A DNA stretch of 64,000 bases from Streptomyces sp. 846.5 (GCF_004365705.1 NZ_SOBN01000001.1:5775459-5839458); one strand, 5' to 3'. Shown: positions 48,577-56,846, counted from the first letter of the stretch. A program made the numbers and translations. The notes: generated by a model from the sequence alone, not told the origin.

Positions 48577-49047
48577 GTGACCGCGACAGACCGGGCCGTA
48601 GCACTTGTCACCACCGCCGCCCAGGCGGCAGCCGACAAGCTGGCCCAGAACATCATCGCCTTCGACGTCAGCGACGTCCTGGCCATCACCGACGCCTTCG
48701 TGATCGCGTCCGCGCCCAACGACCGCCAGGTCAAGGCCATCGCGGACGCCATCGAGGAGCAGCTCGCCAAGGAGCACGCGACCAAGCCGGTGCGCCGCGA
48801 GGGCGAGCGCGAGGGCCGCTGGATCCTGCTCGACTTCCTGGACATCGTGGTCCATGTCCAGCACTCCGAGGAGCGTTCCTACTACGGCCTGGAGCGGCTC
48901 TGGAAGGACTGCCCGGAGATCGCGCTGCCCGAGGACGCCATCGCCAGCCGGAACCGTCCCGGTGACGACGAGTTCGTCCGCGAGCCCAACGAGTTCGACC
49001 ACGTCGAAGCCGTGCTGCAGGCCGAGGCTGATCGGAGCATGCGCTGA
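48577..49047 (+). CDS. rsfS: Ribosome silencing factor RsfS
   Basis: A 156-residue protein that binds L14 on the 50S subunit and blocks subunit joining in starvation. I start at GTG 48577 (MTATDRAVALVTTAAQAAADKL). The family core NIIAFDVSDVLAITDAFVIASA and GRWILLDFLDIVVHVQHSEERSYYGLERLW is intact. The stop overlaps the start of the histidine phosphatase. Confidence 0.95.
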   Translation: MTATDRAVALVTTAAQAAADKLAQNIIAFDVSDVLAITDAFVIASAPNDRQVKAIADAIEEQLAKEHATKPVRREGEREGRWILLDFLDIVVHVQHSEERSYYGLERLWKDCPEIALPEDAIASRNRPGDDEFVREPNEFDHVEAVLQAEADRSMR

Positions 49048-49697
49048 ACGGGAGCACCCGCGGTCGTGGCAGGCGTGTCGTCTTCTGGCGGCACGGCCAG
49101 ACCTCCTGGAACCTCGAAGGCCGCTTCCAGGGCAGTACCGACATCCCGCTGACGGACACCGGCCGGTCGCAGGCGCAGCGCGCCGCCCGGCTGCTCGCTG
49201 CCCTCAGCCCGGATGCCATCGTCTCCTCCGACCTCCAGCGCGCGGCGCACACCGCCGCCGAGCTGTCGGCGGTCACCGGCCTCGAGGTCACCCACGACCC
49301 CGGGCTGCGCGAGACCTACGCGGGCAGCTGGCAGGGCCTGACCAACGAGGAGATCCAGAAGCAGTACGGCGAGGAGTACCGCGCCTGGAAGCTCGGCGAG
49401 CCGGTCCGCCGGGGCGGCGGCGAGCTCGGCACCGAGGTCGCCGACCGTGCCGTGCCGGTGGTCATGGACGCGGTGAAGCTGCTCCCGGACCGCGGCACCG
49501 TGGTCGTGGTCAGCCACGGCGGGACCATCAGGATGGCCATCGGCCGTCTGCTCGGGCTGGACTCCTCGAACTGGGAGGCGCTCGGCGGCCTCAGCAACTG
49601 CTGCTGGTCGGTCCTGGGCGAGGGCGCCCGCGGCTGGCGGCTGCTGGAGCACAATGCGGGGACCCTGCCGGAACCGGTGATCGGGGACGACACCTGA
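49044..49697 (+). CDS. Histidine phosphatase (phosphoglycerate-mutase-like) with apparent CTG start
   Basis: A 217-residue protein of the RHG phosphatase superfamily. The phosphohistidine motif is WRHGQT (His17) and the second catalytic histidine lies in VVVVSHGGTIRMAIGRL. The frame is open from a TGA at 49029, yet contains no ATG, GTG or TTG until GTG 49452, far beyond the catalytic motif. CTG 49044 has GGAG six bases upstream, overlaps the rsfS stop (CTGA), and opens into LNGSTRGRGRRVV, like the N-terminus of relatives. I therefore call a CTG start. The substrate is unknown. Confidence 0.88.
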   Translation: MNGSTRGRGRRVVFWRHGQTSWNLEGRFQGSTDIPLTDTGRSQAQRAARLLAALSPDAIVSSDLQRAAHTAAELSAVTGLEVTHDPGLRETYAGSWQGLTNEEIQKQYGEEYRAWKLGEPVRRGGGELGTEVADRAVPVVMDAVKLLPDRGTVVVVSHGGTIRMAIGRLLGLDSSNWEALGGLSNCCWSVLGEGARGWRLLEHNAGTLPEPVIGDDT

Positions 49698-49788
49698 GGG
49701 GTGGGCGCGGGGTCGGATTTCGCAGTTCGGCCCTCCTGCCGCTAAAGTTTCCTTCGTTCGCACAGCCGGAAACGGCTGGGGGAACAGC

Positions 49789-49861
<73 letters not shown>

Positions 49862-49902
49862 CGCAGTAAGCAGCAGTAAGCAGCAGGGAAACAACGCAAT
49901 AC

Positions 49903-49975
<73 letters not shown>

Positions 49976-49989
49976 CAGAAGGTGTGGAC

Positions 49990-50026
49990 GAGATCCCGCC
50001 CGATCACCGTGATCGGGCGGGATCTC
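49990..50026. terminator. Strong terminator after tRNA-Ala copy 2
   Basis: A 16-base-pair perfect stem (49990-50005 with 50011-50026) with a five-base loop. It also faces the convergent MFS gene and probably stops both transcripts. A related hairpin follows tRNA-Ala copy 3. Confidence 0.9.
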
Positions 50027-50038
50027 GTAGTTTGCGGG

Positions 50039-51262
50039 CTACACGGCCTCGGCCTCGATCTGGGCGGTGATCGGAGCGGCGTCGTCGTGAGCGGTTTCGG
50101 AGGCAGGCGCCCAGCGGATCCGGGTCGCGCACAGGGCCACGATCAGGGCGGAGGCCGCGACCGCGCCCATGCCCCAGGTCAGGCCGCTCGCGTTGGCGAT
50201 GAAACCGATCACCGGGGGCCCGGCCAACAGGCCGACCGTCCCCATGGTGGCGACCAGGGTCAGCGCGTCCGACCCTTGGGCCGCCGCCGCGACGTAGACG
50301 CAGGGGGTCACCGCGGCCACGCCCAGGCCCACGCAGGCGAAGCCGATCAGCGCCGGCAGTACGCCGCCGGCCAGCAGGGCCAGGGCCAGCCCCAGCGCCG
50401 CCAGGGTACTGCCGGTGCGCACGATCAGCCCGTCGCCCCAGCGTCCGCGCCAGCCGTCGGTCAGCAGCCGGGCCAGCACCATGGTCGCCGAGACGACCGC
50501 GATGCCCATCGGCGCCAGCCCCGCCGACGCCTTGGCGACGTCCTTGAGGTAGAGCGAGGACCAGTCGTTCATGGCCCCTTCGGTGATGGTGCCGAAGGAA
50601 ATGGCCAGGCCCAGCCAGAGCGTCAGCCGGCCGGGCAGGGTGAACCTGAAGCGCTTCTTCTCCTGCGGCGCGGCAGCGGCGGGCTCGGCGGGCTTGTCCT
50701 GGGGCAGCAGACCCGGGCGGGCGTAGCCGACCGCCAGCAGCAACAGGCCCATGGCGACGGCGAAGTGCACCGCCAGCGAGGAGGTCAGCAGGTTCATGCC
50801 GGAGGCCAGCAGCGCGGCGACCAGCGATCCGCCGCTGAAGGTGGCGTGCAGCGTGGCCATGGTGTTGCGCTGGAACCGCACCTCCAGGGCCGCGCCCTGC
50901 GCGTTCATCGCCACGTTCAGCCCGCCCACCAGCACACCGTCGGCGCACATCACCACCAGCGCGGTCGGATAGTTCGGCAGCTGCGCCATGGCCAGGAGCA
51001 GCAGCGCCAGACCGAGCGCCGACAGCAGCGACAGCCGGCGCGAGCCCAGCCGCTTCATCAGCAGCGCCACCAGCGGGAAGGACGCGACCGCGCCCACACC
51101 GGTGGCCATCAGCATCAGGCCCACCTGCGCGGAGCTCAGGTCCAGGTGCGCCTTGATCGCCGGTATCCGCGAGGCCCAGGTCGCGTACTGGAACCCGAGC
51201 GAACAGAACAGCGCCACCACCGCCAGCTGGGTCCGGCGAAACTCGTCCTGAACACGGAACAT
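50039..51262 (-). CDS. MFS exporter, last gene of the five-gene operon
   Basis: A 407-residue transporter with about twelve helices and a central Lys/Pro-rich loop (PQDKPAEPAAAAPQEKKRF). The pattern GFQYATWASRIPAIKAHLDLSSAQVG resembles the YbjJ-like MFS group. It starts five bases after the GNAT gene and closes the operon, so export of the pathway product is the likely role. Substrate unknown. Confidence 0.87.
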   Translation of the reverse strand: MFRVQDEFRRTQLAVVALFCSLGFQYATWASRIPAIKAHLDLSSAQVGLMLMATGVGAVASFPLVALLMKRLGSRRLSLLSALGLALLLLAMAQLPNYPTALVVMCADGVLVGGLNVAMNAQGAALEVRFQRNTMATLHATFSGGSLVAALLASGMNLLTSSLAVHFAVAMGLLLLAVGYARPGLLPQDKPAEPAAAAPQEKKRFRFTLPGRLTLWLGLAISFGTITEGAMNDWSSLYLKDVAKASAGLAPMGIAVVSATMVLARLLTDGWRGRWGDGLIVRTGSTLAALGLALALLAGGVLPALIGFACVGLGVAAVTPCVYVAAAAQGSDALTLVATMGTVGLLAGPPVIGFIANASGLTWGMGAVAASALIVALCATRIRWAPASETAHDDAAPITAQIEAEAV

Positions 51263-51267
51263 GGGCG

Positions 51268-51813
51268 TCAGTCTCCTTCGTGGTGCGGGGGCGGGCCGTA
51301 CGGCGGGCTGCCGAGCGGTTTGGACATGTAGACGGCGTGCGCGCCGTAGTGCGCCGGTGCGGCCACCTCCCGGTGGGGCACGAACCCGTGCCGTGACCAG
51401 AAGGCGTCGGTGCCCGCGACCGCGACCAGGGAGACGTGCTGGTGCTTCAGGGCCCGCGCCACCGTTTCGAGATGGCCCAGCAGTCGGCCGGCCAGCCCGC
51501 GGCGGCGCAGTTCCTCGGCGACGACCAGGTCGTGCAGGTGCAGATTGCGCGAACGGAACGCGGTCCGCTCCGACTCGCCCAGCCCCGGGTAGCGGAATCT
51601 CGGGTAGGGCAGCGCCAGCGCGTAGCCGGCGATGCGCCGCCCACGCGACCTGTGCTCCAGCACGAAGCAGGTGGTCGGCGAGGCGCGCACCCGGGACTCC
51701 AGCGCGGCCTGCTGCTCCGACAGGCCGAGCGGCGTGTAGGCAGCGGACTCCAGCGCGACGATGCCCTCCCAGTCGAGCGCGCGGATCCCGCGGATGACCG
51801 GATCCTCACCCAC
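51268..51813 (-). CDS. GNAT-family N-acetyltransferase
   Basis: A 181-residue acetyltransferase. The acetyl-CoA loop is LVVAEELRRRGLAGRLLGHLE, followed by the typical VAVAGTDAFWSRHGFVPHRE. Its start overlaps the end of the decarboxylase gene by eight bases. Next to a decarboxylase it could acetylate the resulting amine, either as tailoring or self-protection; that is inference. Confidence 0.88.
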   Translation of the reverse strand: MGEDPVIRGIRALDWEGIVALESAAYTPLGLSEQQAALESRVRASPTTCFVLEHRSRGRRIAGYALALPYPRFRYPGLGESERTAFRSRNLHLHDLVVAEELRRRGLAGRLLGHLETVARALKHQHVSLVAVAGTDAFWSRHGFVPHREVAAPAHYGAHAVYMSKPLGSPPYGPPPHHEGD

Positions 51814-53005
51814 GGGACCTCCACCTCCGGACGCAGGTGTATTCGAGTGGCGGGAAGCCGTTGAAGCCCTGGGTGAGGTAACTGGTGGCGTAGGCGCCGG
51901 CCGAGAGCACCCAGACCGGATCGCCCGAGGCCAGCGCCTCGGGCACCGGGACCAGGCCGTGTCCGCGCGAGTAGGCGTCGTCGCTGTCGCAGGTGGGCCC
52001 CGCGATCACGGCGGGTACCCGCGGCGCGTCCGGGCGGTGGGTGGGGAACACCAGCCGGTACTGCATCGCGTCCATCTCGTAGAGGCCGTTGAACTTGCCG
52101 CAGCTGAGGTAGAGCCAGTGCTCCCGTTCGCCGCCCGGCTGCTGACGCGTCGTCAGTCGGGCGACGTGGGCGCGGATCGCGCCGTGGTCGGCCACCAGGT
52201 GGCGGCCCGGCTCCATGACGAAGTCCAGGGGCCCGGCCGCCACCTCCTGCAGCCGCGCGGTGCCCTCGCGGATCACGGCCAGGATCTTGTCCAGCGGGGG
52301 GTCCAGGGGCTCACCGCGGCGGTCCAGGTAGCCGAGTGCGGGCAGGCCGCCGCCGAGGTTGACGTGGTCCGGGTGGATGCCGTGCTGGTCCAGGTCGGTG
52401 AGCACGCCGGCCAGCGAGTCGAACGCCTCCCGCCAGGCCCCGGCGGTCATCTGCTGGGAGCCCACGTGCACCGACAGACCGGCCGGGACCAGGCCCGCCG
52501 CTCGGGCCGCCGCCATCACCGTCGGCGCGTCCTGGGCGGAGCAGCCGTACTTCCGGTTCAACCCCCACAGCGCGCCCGCACCGCTGGTGGCCAGTCGGCA
52601 GAACACCCGCGCTCCGGGGGCGTGCAGCGCGATCGCGGCGACGTCCGCCAGGCTGTCGGTGGCGAAGTCGCGCACCCCCAGCCGGTAGGCCTCGGCGATG
52701 CTCCGGTCGGACTTGACGGTGTTGCCGTAGTGGATCGAGCCGGGTGGCACCCCGGTCCGCAGCGCCTGCTCGATCTCCTGGGGGGACGCCGCGTCGAACC
52801 CGGCGCCCCGCCCGGCCAGGGCGGCCAGCACCTCGTCCACCGGGCAGGCCTTGACCGCGAAGCGGATGGCCACCTGCGGCAGCTCCCGCTGCAGGGCGGC
52901 GCAGCGGTCCTCGATCCCGTCCAGATCGAAGATGATCCGGTCCCCGTCGGCGTCGAACAGGGCAGCGAACAAGGTGGCGCCCACTAACTGGTTCTCGGAT
53001 GTCAT
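51806..53005 (-). CDS. PLP-dependent type III amino-acid decarboxylase
   Basis: A 399-residue alanine-racemase-fold decarboxylase like ornithine, diaminopimelate or carboxynorspermidine decarboxylases. Lys52 (FAVKACP) should bind PLP. Further motifs are HVGSQ (180-184), GGGLP (218-222), EPGRHLV (265-271) and the cross-subunit CDSDD (339-343). It is too distant to name the substrate. Its ATG overlaps the upstream stop as ATGA, so translation is coupled. Confidence 0.92.
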   Translation of the reverse strand: MTSENQLVGATLFAALFDADGDRIIFDLDGIEDRCAALQRELPQVAIRFAVKACPVDEVLAALAGRGAGFDAASPQEIEQALRTGVPPGSIHYGNTVKSDRSIAEAYRLGVRDFATDSLADVAAIALHAPGARVFCRLATSGAGALWGLNRKYGCSAQDAPTVMAAARAAGLVPAGLSVHVGSQQMTAGAWREAFDSLAGVLTDLDQHGIHPDHVNLGGGLPALGYLDRRGEPLDPPLDKILAVIREGTARLQEVAAGPLDFVMEPGRHLVADHGAIRAHVARLTTRQQPGGEREHWLYLSCGKFNGLYEMDAMQYRLVFPTHRPDAPRVPAVIAGPTCDSDDAYSRGHGLVPVPEALASGDPVWVLSAGAYATSYLTQGFNGFPPLEYTCVRRWRSRG

Positions 53006-54333
53006 GTGCTGCTGTGCTCCAGCTGTCGTCGCGGTTCGAGGGAGGTGGCGGTGCCGGCGGCCCGCATCAGCGGACCCCAGACCTCGGTCAGCAGGGCGAA
53101 GTCCTCGATGTCGCGCCGGGCCTCGTCCAGCAGCCGCGGACCGCGCACGGCCAGCAGGTCGGCGAAGGCCGCGTACCGGCCGCCCAGCCTGCGGTAGCAA
53201 CCGTCCAGGGTCCGCAGCCGCCGGACGTTCTCGGCCCGGTCCAGTTCGGCGCTCTCCCGCAGGAACCCGGCGATCACCGCGGGCCGCACCTGGTCCCGGT
53301 CGTCGAGCATCGACTCGCCGGCCGCAGCCATCCGGGCGTAGACGGCGTTGAAGTAGAGCATCGACAGGAAGAACTTCACCAGCCGCACGTGGTAGGCGGC
53401 GAAGCCCGCGTCGGTACGGCGCTCGGGGGTGTAGTAGTTGACGATGTGTCGGTTGTGCAGCACCCCGGGCAGTTTGGCGTCGTGCACCAGGTGGATCAGG
53501 AAGTAGTCGCTGCCGATCGTCTCGGTCCCCGGGGGCAGTGGCACCAGCTCCTGCACCTGATGGAAACCGATGTTGGACATGTCCACCCGCATCGGGTCCA
53601 CCACGGTCAGCGCCGACCGGTCACCGCTGAACGCCTCGGTACCCGCACCGCGGAACGACTCGGCGACCAACTCCCGCTTCTGCTGCGCCGACCAGTCCGC
53701 CGGCGCCCACAGGCTGACCATGTCGTGGTAGACCTCAGGGTCCAGCTTCTCGATCTCGCCGATGTCCACCGAGAGTTCGCCGATGAAGGAGGAGCCGACC
53801 ATCGCCACCGGCCGGTGCGCGCGCCCCGGGTCCAGCGCGGTCTCGGTGACATACGCCGATGCCTCGCTCGCCCGCTTTCCCAGGGACGCCAGTTCGTGGT
53901 GGACGGGATAGACGGGGACGCCGTCCAGCGACTGGTAGTGGATGTCGGAGTCGCGGCGCAGCACGGACTCGCAGCCGAGCGCCCGGGCGATCAGGAACGC
54001 CCGGTTGGTGCAGGCCCCGTAGGACGACCGGTCCGGCAGCATCAGCGACAGCACCAGCTCCGGCTGGGCCACCCTCGCCTGCTCGATCACCCCGCGCAGG
54101 AACACCCGCTGGGCCGCCTCGTCGAGGTGGTGGGTCACCACGTTCGGGACGGGGGGTAAGGCGCGGACGGCGGCGGCGTGCTCCGCGACGGTCTCCTGGT
54201 CGGAGGAGTCCAGGACCAGCAGGTGGACCTCGACCTCGAAGTGCCCGGCCGCGTAGGCCGCCTCCTGGTGCACGGCCGCGATCGTTCCGGCGCAGGCCCG
54301 GTCGGTGGGCAGGGTCAGACAGACACGGCGCAT
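53002..54333 (-). CDS. Uncharacterised GT-A-like protein (possibly DUF6271)
   Basis: A 443-residue soluble protein from ATG 54333 with GGAG upstream. The N-terminus MRRVCLTLPTDRACAGTIAA, the strand VEVHLLVLDSS and the segment ACTNRAFLIARALGCESVLRRDSD (DSD at 128-130) suggest a nucleotide-sugar-transferase-like (GT-A) fold. From memory, proteins with this N-terminus are labelled DUF6271. Its start lies within the last 19 bases of the oxygenase gene. The reaction is unknown; it is the most novel member of the operon. Confidence 0.75.
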   Translation of the reverse strand: MRRVCLTLPTDRACAGTIAAVHQEAAYAAGHFEVEVHLLVLDSSDQETVAEHAAAVRALPPVPNVVTHHLDEAAQRVFLRGVIEQARVAQPELVLSLMLPDRSSYGACTNRAFLIARALGCESVLRRDSDIHYQSLDGVPVYPVHHELASLGKRASEASAYVTETALDPGRAHRPVAMVGSSFIGELSVDIGEIEKLDPEVYHDMVSLWAPADWSAQQKRELVAESFRGAGTEAFSGDRSALTVVDPMRVDMSNIGFHQVQELVPLPPGTETIGSDYFLIHLVHDAKLPGVLHNRHIVNYYTPERRTDAGFAAYHVRLVKFFLSMLYFNAVYARMAAAGESMLDDRDQVRPAVIAGFLRESAELDRAENVRRLRTLDGCYRRLGGRYAAFADLLAVRGPRLLDEARRDIEDFALLTEVWGPLMRAAGTATSLEPRRQLEHSST

Positions 54334-55412
54334 GCGTGGTCTCCGTTCGTGAGTTCGGACTCGGCGGCTTCGGACTCGCCGGCTTCGGACGTGCGGTTGC
54401 TCCAGGAGTCGAGGCCCAGCAACTTGCGGCCCAGCTCGTTCAGTTCGGCCGGTCCGTAGCGCAGCGACTCGTGCTTGACCGCGTCGCCGACCAGGGTCCC
54501 GTTCCAGTCCGGTGTGCTGAGGTGGCGCCAGGAGTCGATCCGGGAACGCCGCAACTGCTGGTGCGACTCCAGGGCGGGCATCATCGACAGGTACTGCACC
54601 GCCCGCACCCCGTTCGCCGAGGTGTTGCGGGCCACCCCGTGGGCCAGCAGACCGTTCCAGATCAGCAGGTCCCCGGCGTGCAGTTCCGGGCGCACCACCG
54701 GCATCAGCGCGCGGTCGACCCGGGGCCGGATCGGGTCGCGGTCCGCGGGCTGCGCCGTCTTCCAGCGGTCGAACTGACGGAACAGCTCGGGGTTGCACTG
54801 GAACCCGCCCTCGTCGAGGGTGGTGTCGTTGAGGGCGATGAGCCCCTGCACCCGCTGCGGCAGCACGCCGAGCGAGGTGTCGACGTCCCAGTGCAGCTCG
54901 ATGTCGAAGCCCCGGTCGGTGGGCGCGATCAGCAGCCGGTCACGGTTCCTGACGTTGGGCGGGTTGAGGTTCAGCCGGTCCAGGCTGACCCACAGCTCCT
55001 CGCAGCCCCACACGTCCGCGAACGCCTCGTAGACGCGCCGGGTCTGCCGGCTGTCCCAGATCAGCTGGTGCTGGTAGGCCTCGACGAAGCCGTAGATGTG
55101 CAGTTCACGGTCCAGGTCGGTGCGGTACGGGCGGTCCTCGTACCAGGTGTCCGGCCGGTCGGGGTCCAGTCCCTGGAAGTCCCAGGCGAAGTCCAGCAGG
55201 CGCGCGGCAGCGGCGGCGGGGATCGCCTGCCGCACGATGACGTAGCCGTAGGTCTGCCAGAAGGCGAAGTCCTCCGGGGAGAGGACCCGCAGCGGGCGCG
55301 GGCTTTCGAGGTCCCGCAGGGGGGTCAGGGCCAGGTACTTCTCGCCGTCCGAGCTGAAGTACGGCAGGTCGGAGGCGGCTCGGTACAGGTAGGGGTCATC
55401 AGGCATCGGCAT
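54315..55412 (-). CDS. PhyH-type Fe(II)/2-oxoglutarate oxygenase
   Basis: A 365-residue enzyme of the phytanoyl-CoA dioxygenase family. Iron ligands are His174 and Asp176 (ELHWDVD) and His258 (LLAHGVARN), and Arg270 should hold 2-oxoglutarate. I start at ATG 55412, eight bases after GGAG; GTG 55424 and ATG 55406 are alternatives. It is the first gene of the operon and probably hydroxylates, desaturates or halogenates; the Asp ligand argues against halogenation. The C-terminal 25 residues are an acidic Ser/Glu tail. Confidence 0.88.
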   Translation of the reverse strand: MPMPDDPYLYRAASDLPYFSSDGEKYLALTPLRDLESPRPLRVLSPEDFAFWQTYGYVIVRQAIPAAAAARLLDFAWDFQGLDPDRPDTWYEDRPYRTDLDRELHIYGFVEAYQHQLIWDSRQTRRVYEAFADVWGCEELWVSLDRLNLNPPNVRNRDRLLIAPTDRGFDIELHWDVDTSLGVLPQRVQGLIALNDTTLDEGGFQCNPELFRQFDRWKTAQPADRDPIRPRVDRALMPVVRPELHAGDLLIWNGLLAHGVARNTSANGVRAVQYLSMMPALESHQQLRRSRIDSWRHLSTPDWNGTLVGDAVKHESLRYGPAELNELGRKLLGLDSWSNRTSEAGESEAAESELTNGDHACAVSV

Positions 55413-55596
55413 GGGTCGCTCCACGGAATCGACACGGAATCGGCATGGGTGCGAGGCGCCGGGCAGCCCACGACGGGCTGACGCTGCGGCGGGTCATGCG
55501 CGGGCAGTACGAGAGGACGAACAAGGGGGACAGACAGGGGGAGGCCGACAGAGGCTCGGAGGGACTCGGATGTCGCGCAGGCCGGCTGCGCGCTGG

Positions 55597-55677
55597 TCAA
55601 CCTGGAGAAGTCGGGGATCTTCGCGGGAGCGGCACGCTGCTTGTCTTCCTCTGGTCCAGTGCCGTCTCGTTCTTCAC
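55597..55677 (-). CDS. Possible 26-residue leader peptide
   Basis: From GTG 55677 to TGA 55599-55597, with GGGAG eight bases upstream. The product would be MKNETALDQRKTSSVPLPRR plus six residues: basic, without a membrane helix. It lies between the putative promoter and the oxygenase gene. It could be a leader frame or chance. Confidence 0.25.
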   Translation of the reverse strand: MKNETALDQRKTSSVPLPRRSPTSPG

Positions 55678-55700
55678 TCGGTGAACTCCCGCCCCACCAA

Positions 55701-55716
55701 ATTGGACTAGACCAAG
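55701..55716 (-). promoter_or_regulatory. Palindromic operator in the putative operon promoter (dre-like)
   Basis: The sequence ATTGGACTAGACCAAG matches 12 of 16 positions of the GntR/DasR-type dre site as I recall it (core TGGTCTAGACCA, here with one mismatch). It lies between a minus-strand TTGACG (55728-55723) and the expected -10 region, a position where a repressor would block RNA polymerase. The motif is seen; the regulator is inference. Confidence 0.4.
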
Positions 55717-55908
55717 TGGTCACGTCAACAGCTGGCTCAAGGAGATTGCGTGTGCAAGGTGTCATGGATATGCAAAGACCATGCGCAGGCGCAGGTCAGC
55801 GCGGGTGCTGCGGTGAGCTGCGCGGTTTCAGGCCAAAAGTCCAGGTCAGTGGCTTGATCGGGGTCCCCTTGACAGCCTCGCGCGACCCGGGACACCATCC
55901 CCTCGTGA

Positions 55909-56814
55909 TCAGTGCGTGTGGTCGACCACCGGCAGGCCAGGGTTGGCCATCAGCCACGCGATCCGCTGCCGGCTCTCCTCGTCCTCCGGGGTGTACACCA
56001 CCAGCCGCCCCTCGGGCATGCCCATCGAGGTCAGGTTGGTCGCCGACATCCGCACCTCGCCGACCGCCGCATGCCGGAAGATCTTGTGCCGGGTGGAGTG
56101 CGCGGCCACGTCCTGCTGCGCCCAGAGCCGGGCGAACTCCGGACTGGCGCCGATCAGGTCGCGGATGAAGTCCTCCCAGTAGGGTTCGCCGACATGCTGC
56201 CCGTAGCCGGAGCGCAGCACCGCGACCATCCGCGGCAGCTCCTCGGCGCGGTTGACGAAGGCGTTGCAGCACTCCGGGATGGTCGCGGTGGACCACATGG
56301 TGTTGTGCCGTCCGTCGGTGCGGGTGACGCCGGGGAACAGCGCCTCGTAGGCGGCGTTCCAGCGCAGGATGTCGTAACGGGCGCTGGTGATCGACGCGGG
56401 GAGCGGGGACAGCGCGTCCAGGATGGTCTGCATCTCCGGGCTCAGCGGGCAGGAGTCCATCACGGGGAGGGCCGGCTGCAGCCCGGCCAGGGTGAAGAGA
56501 TGGCGGGTCTCCGCGCCGTCCAGCTTCAGCGTGCGGGCGATCGCACTGAGCACCTGCTCGCTGGCGTTGATCGGACGTCCCTGCTCCAGCCAGGTGTACC
56601 AGGTGACACCGACACCGGCGAGCTGCGCCACCTCCTCGCGCCGCAGTCCGGGGGTGCGGCGGCGCAGGCCCGGGGCCATGCCCACGTCCTCGGGGGTGAC
56701 CCGGGCCCGGCGGGCCTTGAGGAAGGCGGCGAGCTCGGTGCGTCGCGGGGCGGCGGCCGAACGGTTGCTGACAGCTGCGTCGTCCATCACGCTCATGGGT
56801 TCATGGTGGCGCAT
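55909..56814 (-). CDS. XRE-family regulator with MmyB-type ligand-binding domain
   Basis: Up to 301 residues. The helix-turn-helix region (about 30-90, RRTPGLRREEVAQLAGVGVTWYTWLEQGR) is followed by the MmyB-like domain (about 110-290, RYDILRWNAAYEALFPG to RLVVYTPEDEESRQRIAWL). Regulators of this group usually control a divergent transporter or dehydrogenase gene. ATG 56814 and ATG 56796 are both possible; neither has a good Shine-Dalgarno. It diverges from the MFS gene with 83 bases between starts. Confidence 0.92.
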   Translation of the reverse strand: MRHHEPMSVMDDAAVSNRSAAAPRRTELAAFLKARRARVTPEDVGMAPGLRRRTPGLRREEVAQLAGVGVTWYTWLEQGRPINASEQVLSAIARTLKLDGAETRHLFTLAGLQPALPVMDSCPLSPEMQTILDALSPLPASITSARYDILRWNAAYEALFPGVTRTDGRHNTMWSTATIPECCNAFVNRAEELPRMVAVLRSGYGQHVGEPYWEDFIRDLIGASPEFARLWAQQDVAAHSTRHKIFRHAAVGEVRMSATNLTSMGMPEGRLVVYTPEDEESRQRIAWLMANPGLPVVDHTH

Positions 56815-56831
56815 CGGCGGAGCCGCTGACA

Positions 56832-56846
56832 GGTACTCCCAGTACC
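56832..56846. promoter_or_regulatory. Candidate operator of the XRE/MFS divergon
   Basis: GGTACT, three bases, AGTACC forms a perfect palindrome between the divergent regulator and MFS genes. A further GTACC half-site follows about 25 bases on. Autoregulation with control of the MFS gene is the usual arrangement. Confidence 0.5.

Larger units (their letters stand above)
55413..55908. other. Regulatory region upstream of the five-gene operon
   Basis: About 500 bases without a confident gene. On the minus strand it holds a possible promoter (55701-55728), a palindrome within that promoter, and a possible 26-codon leader frame (55597-55677). The part at 55765-55908 is the tail region of the XRE regulator transcript and shows no clear structure. 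Confidence 0.5.

Noticed and set aside
49452..49697. Starting the histidine phosphatase at GTG 49452
   Set aside because: It would remove the catalytic RHG motif, although the upstream frame is fully conserved and has a good Shine-Dalgarno before CTG 49044.
49864..49890. Short repeats between the first two tRNA-Ala genes as a CRISPR-like array
   Set aside because: Only two and a half copies of a ten-base unit without spacers; simple slippage. No CRISPR array or cas gene was seen in the window.
50004..50948. A 314-codon minus-strand frame overlapping the MFS exporter in another frame
   Set aside because: It has Arg/Gly/Ala-rich shadow composition, and the overlapping frame has clear transporter helices and tight operon spacing.
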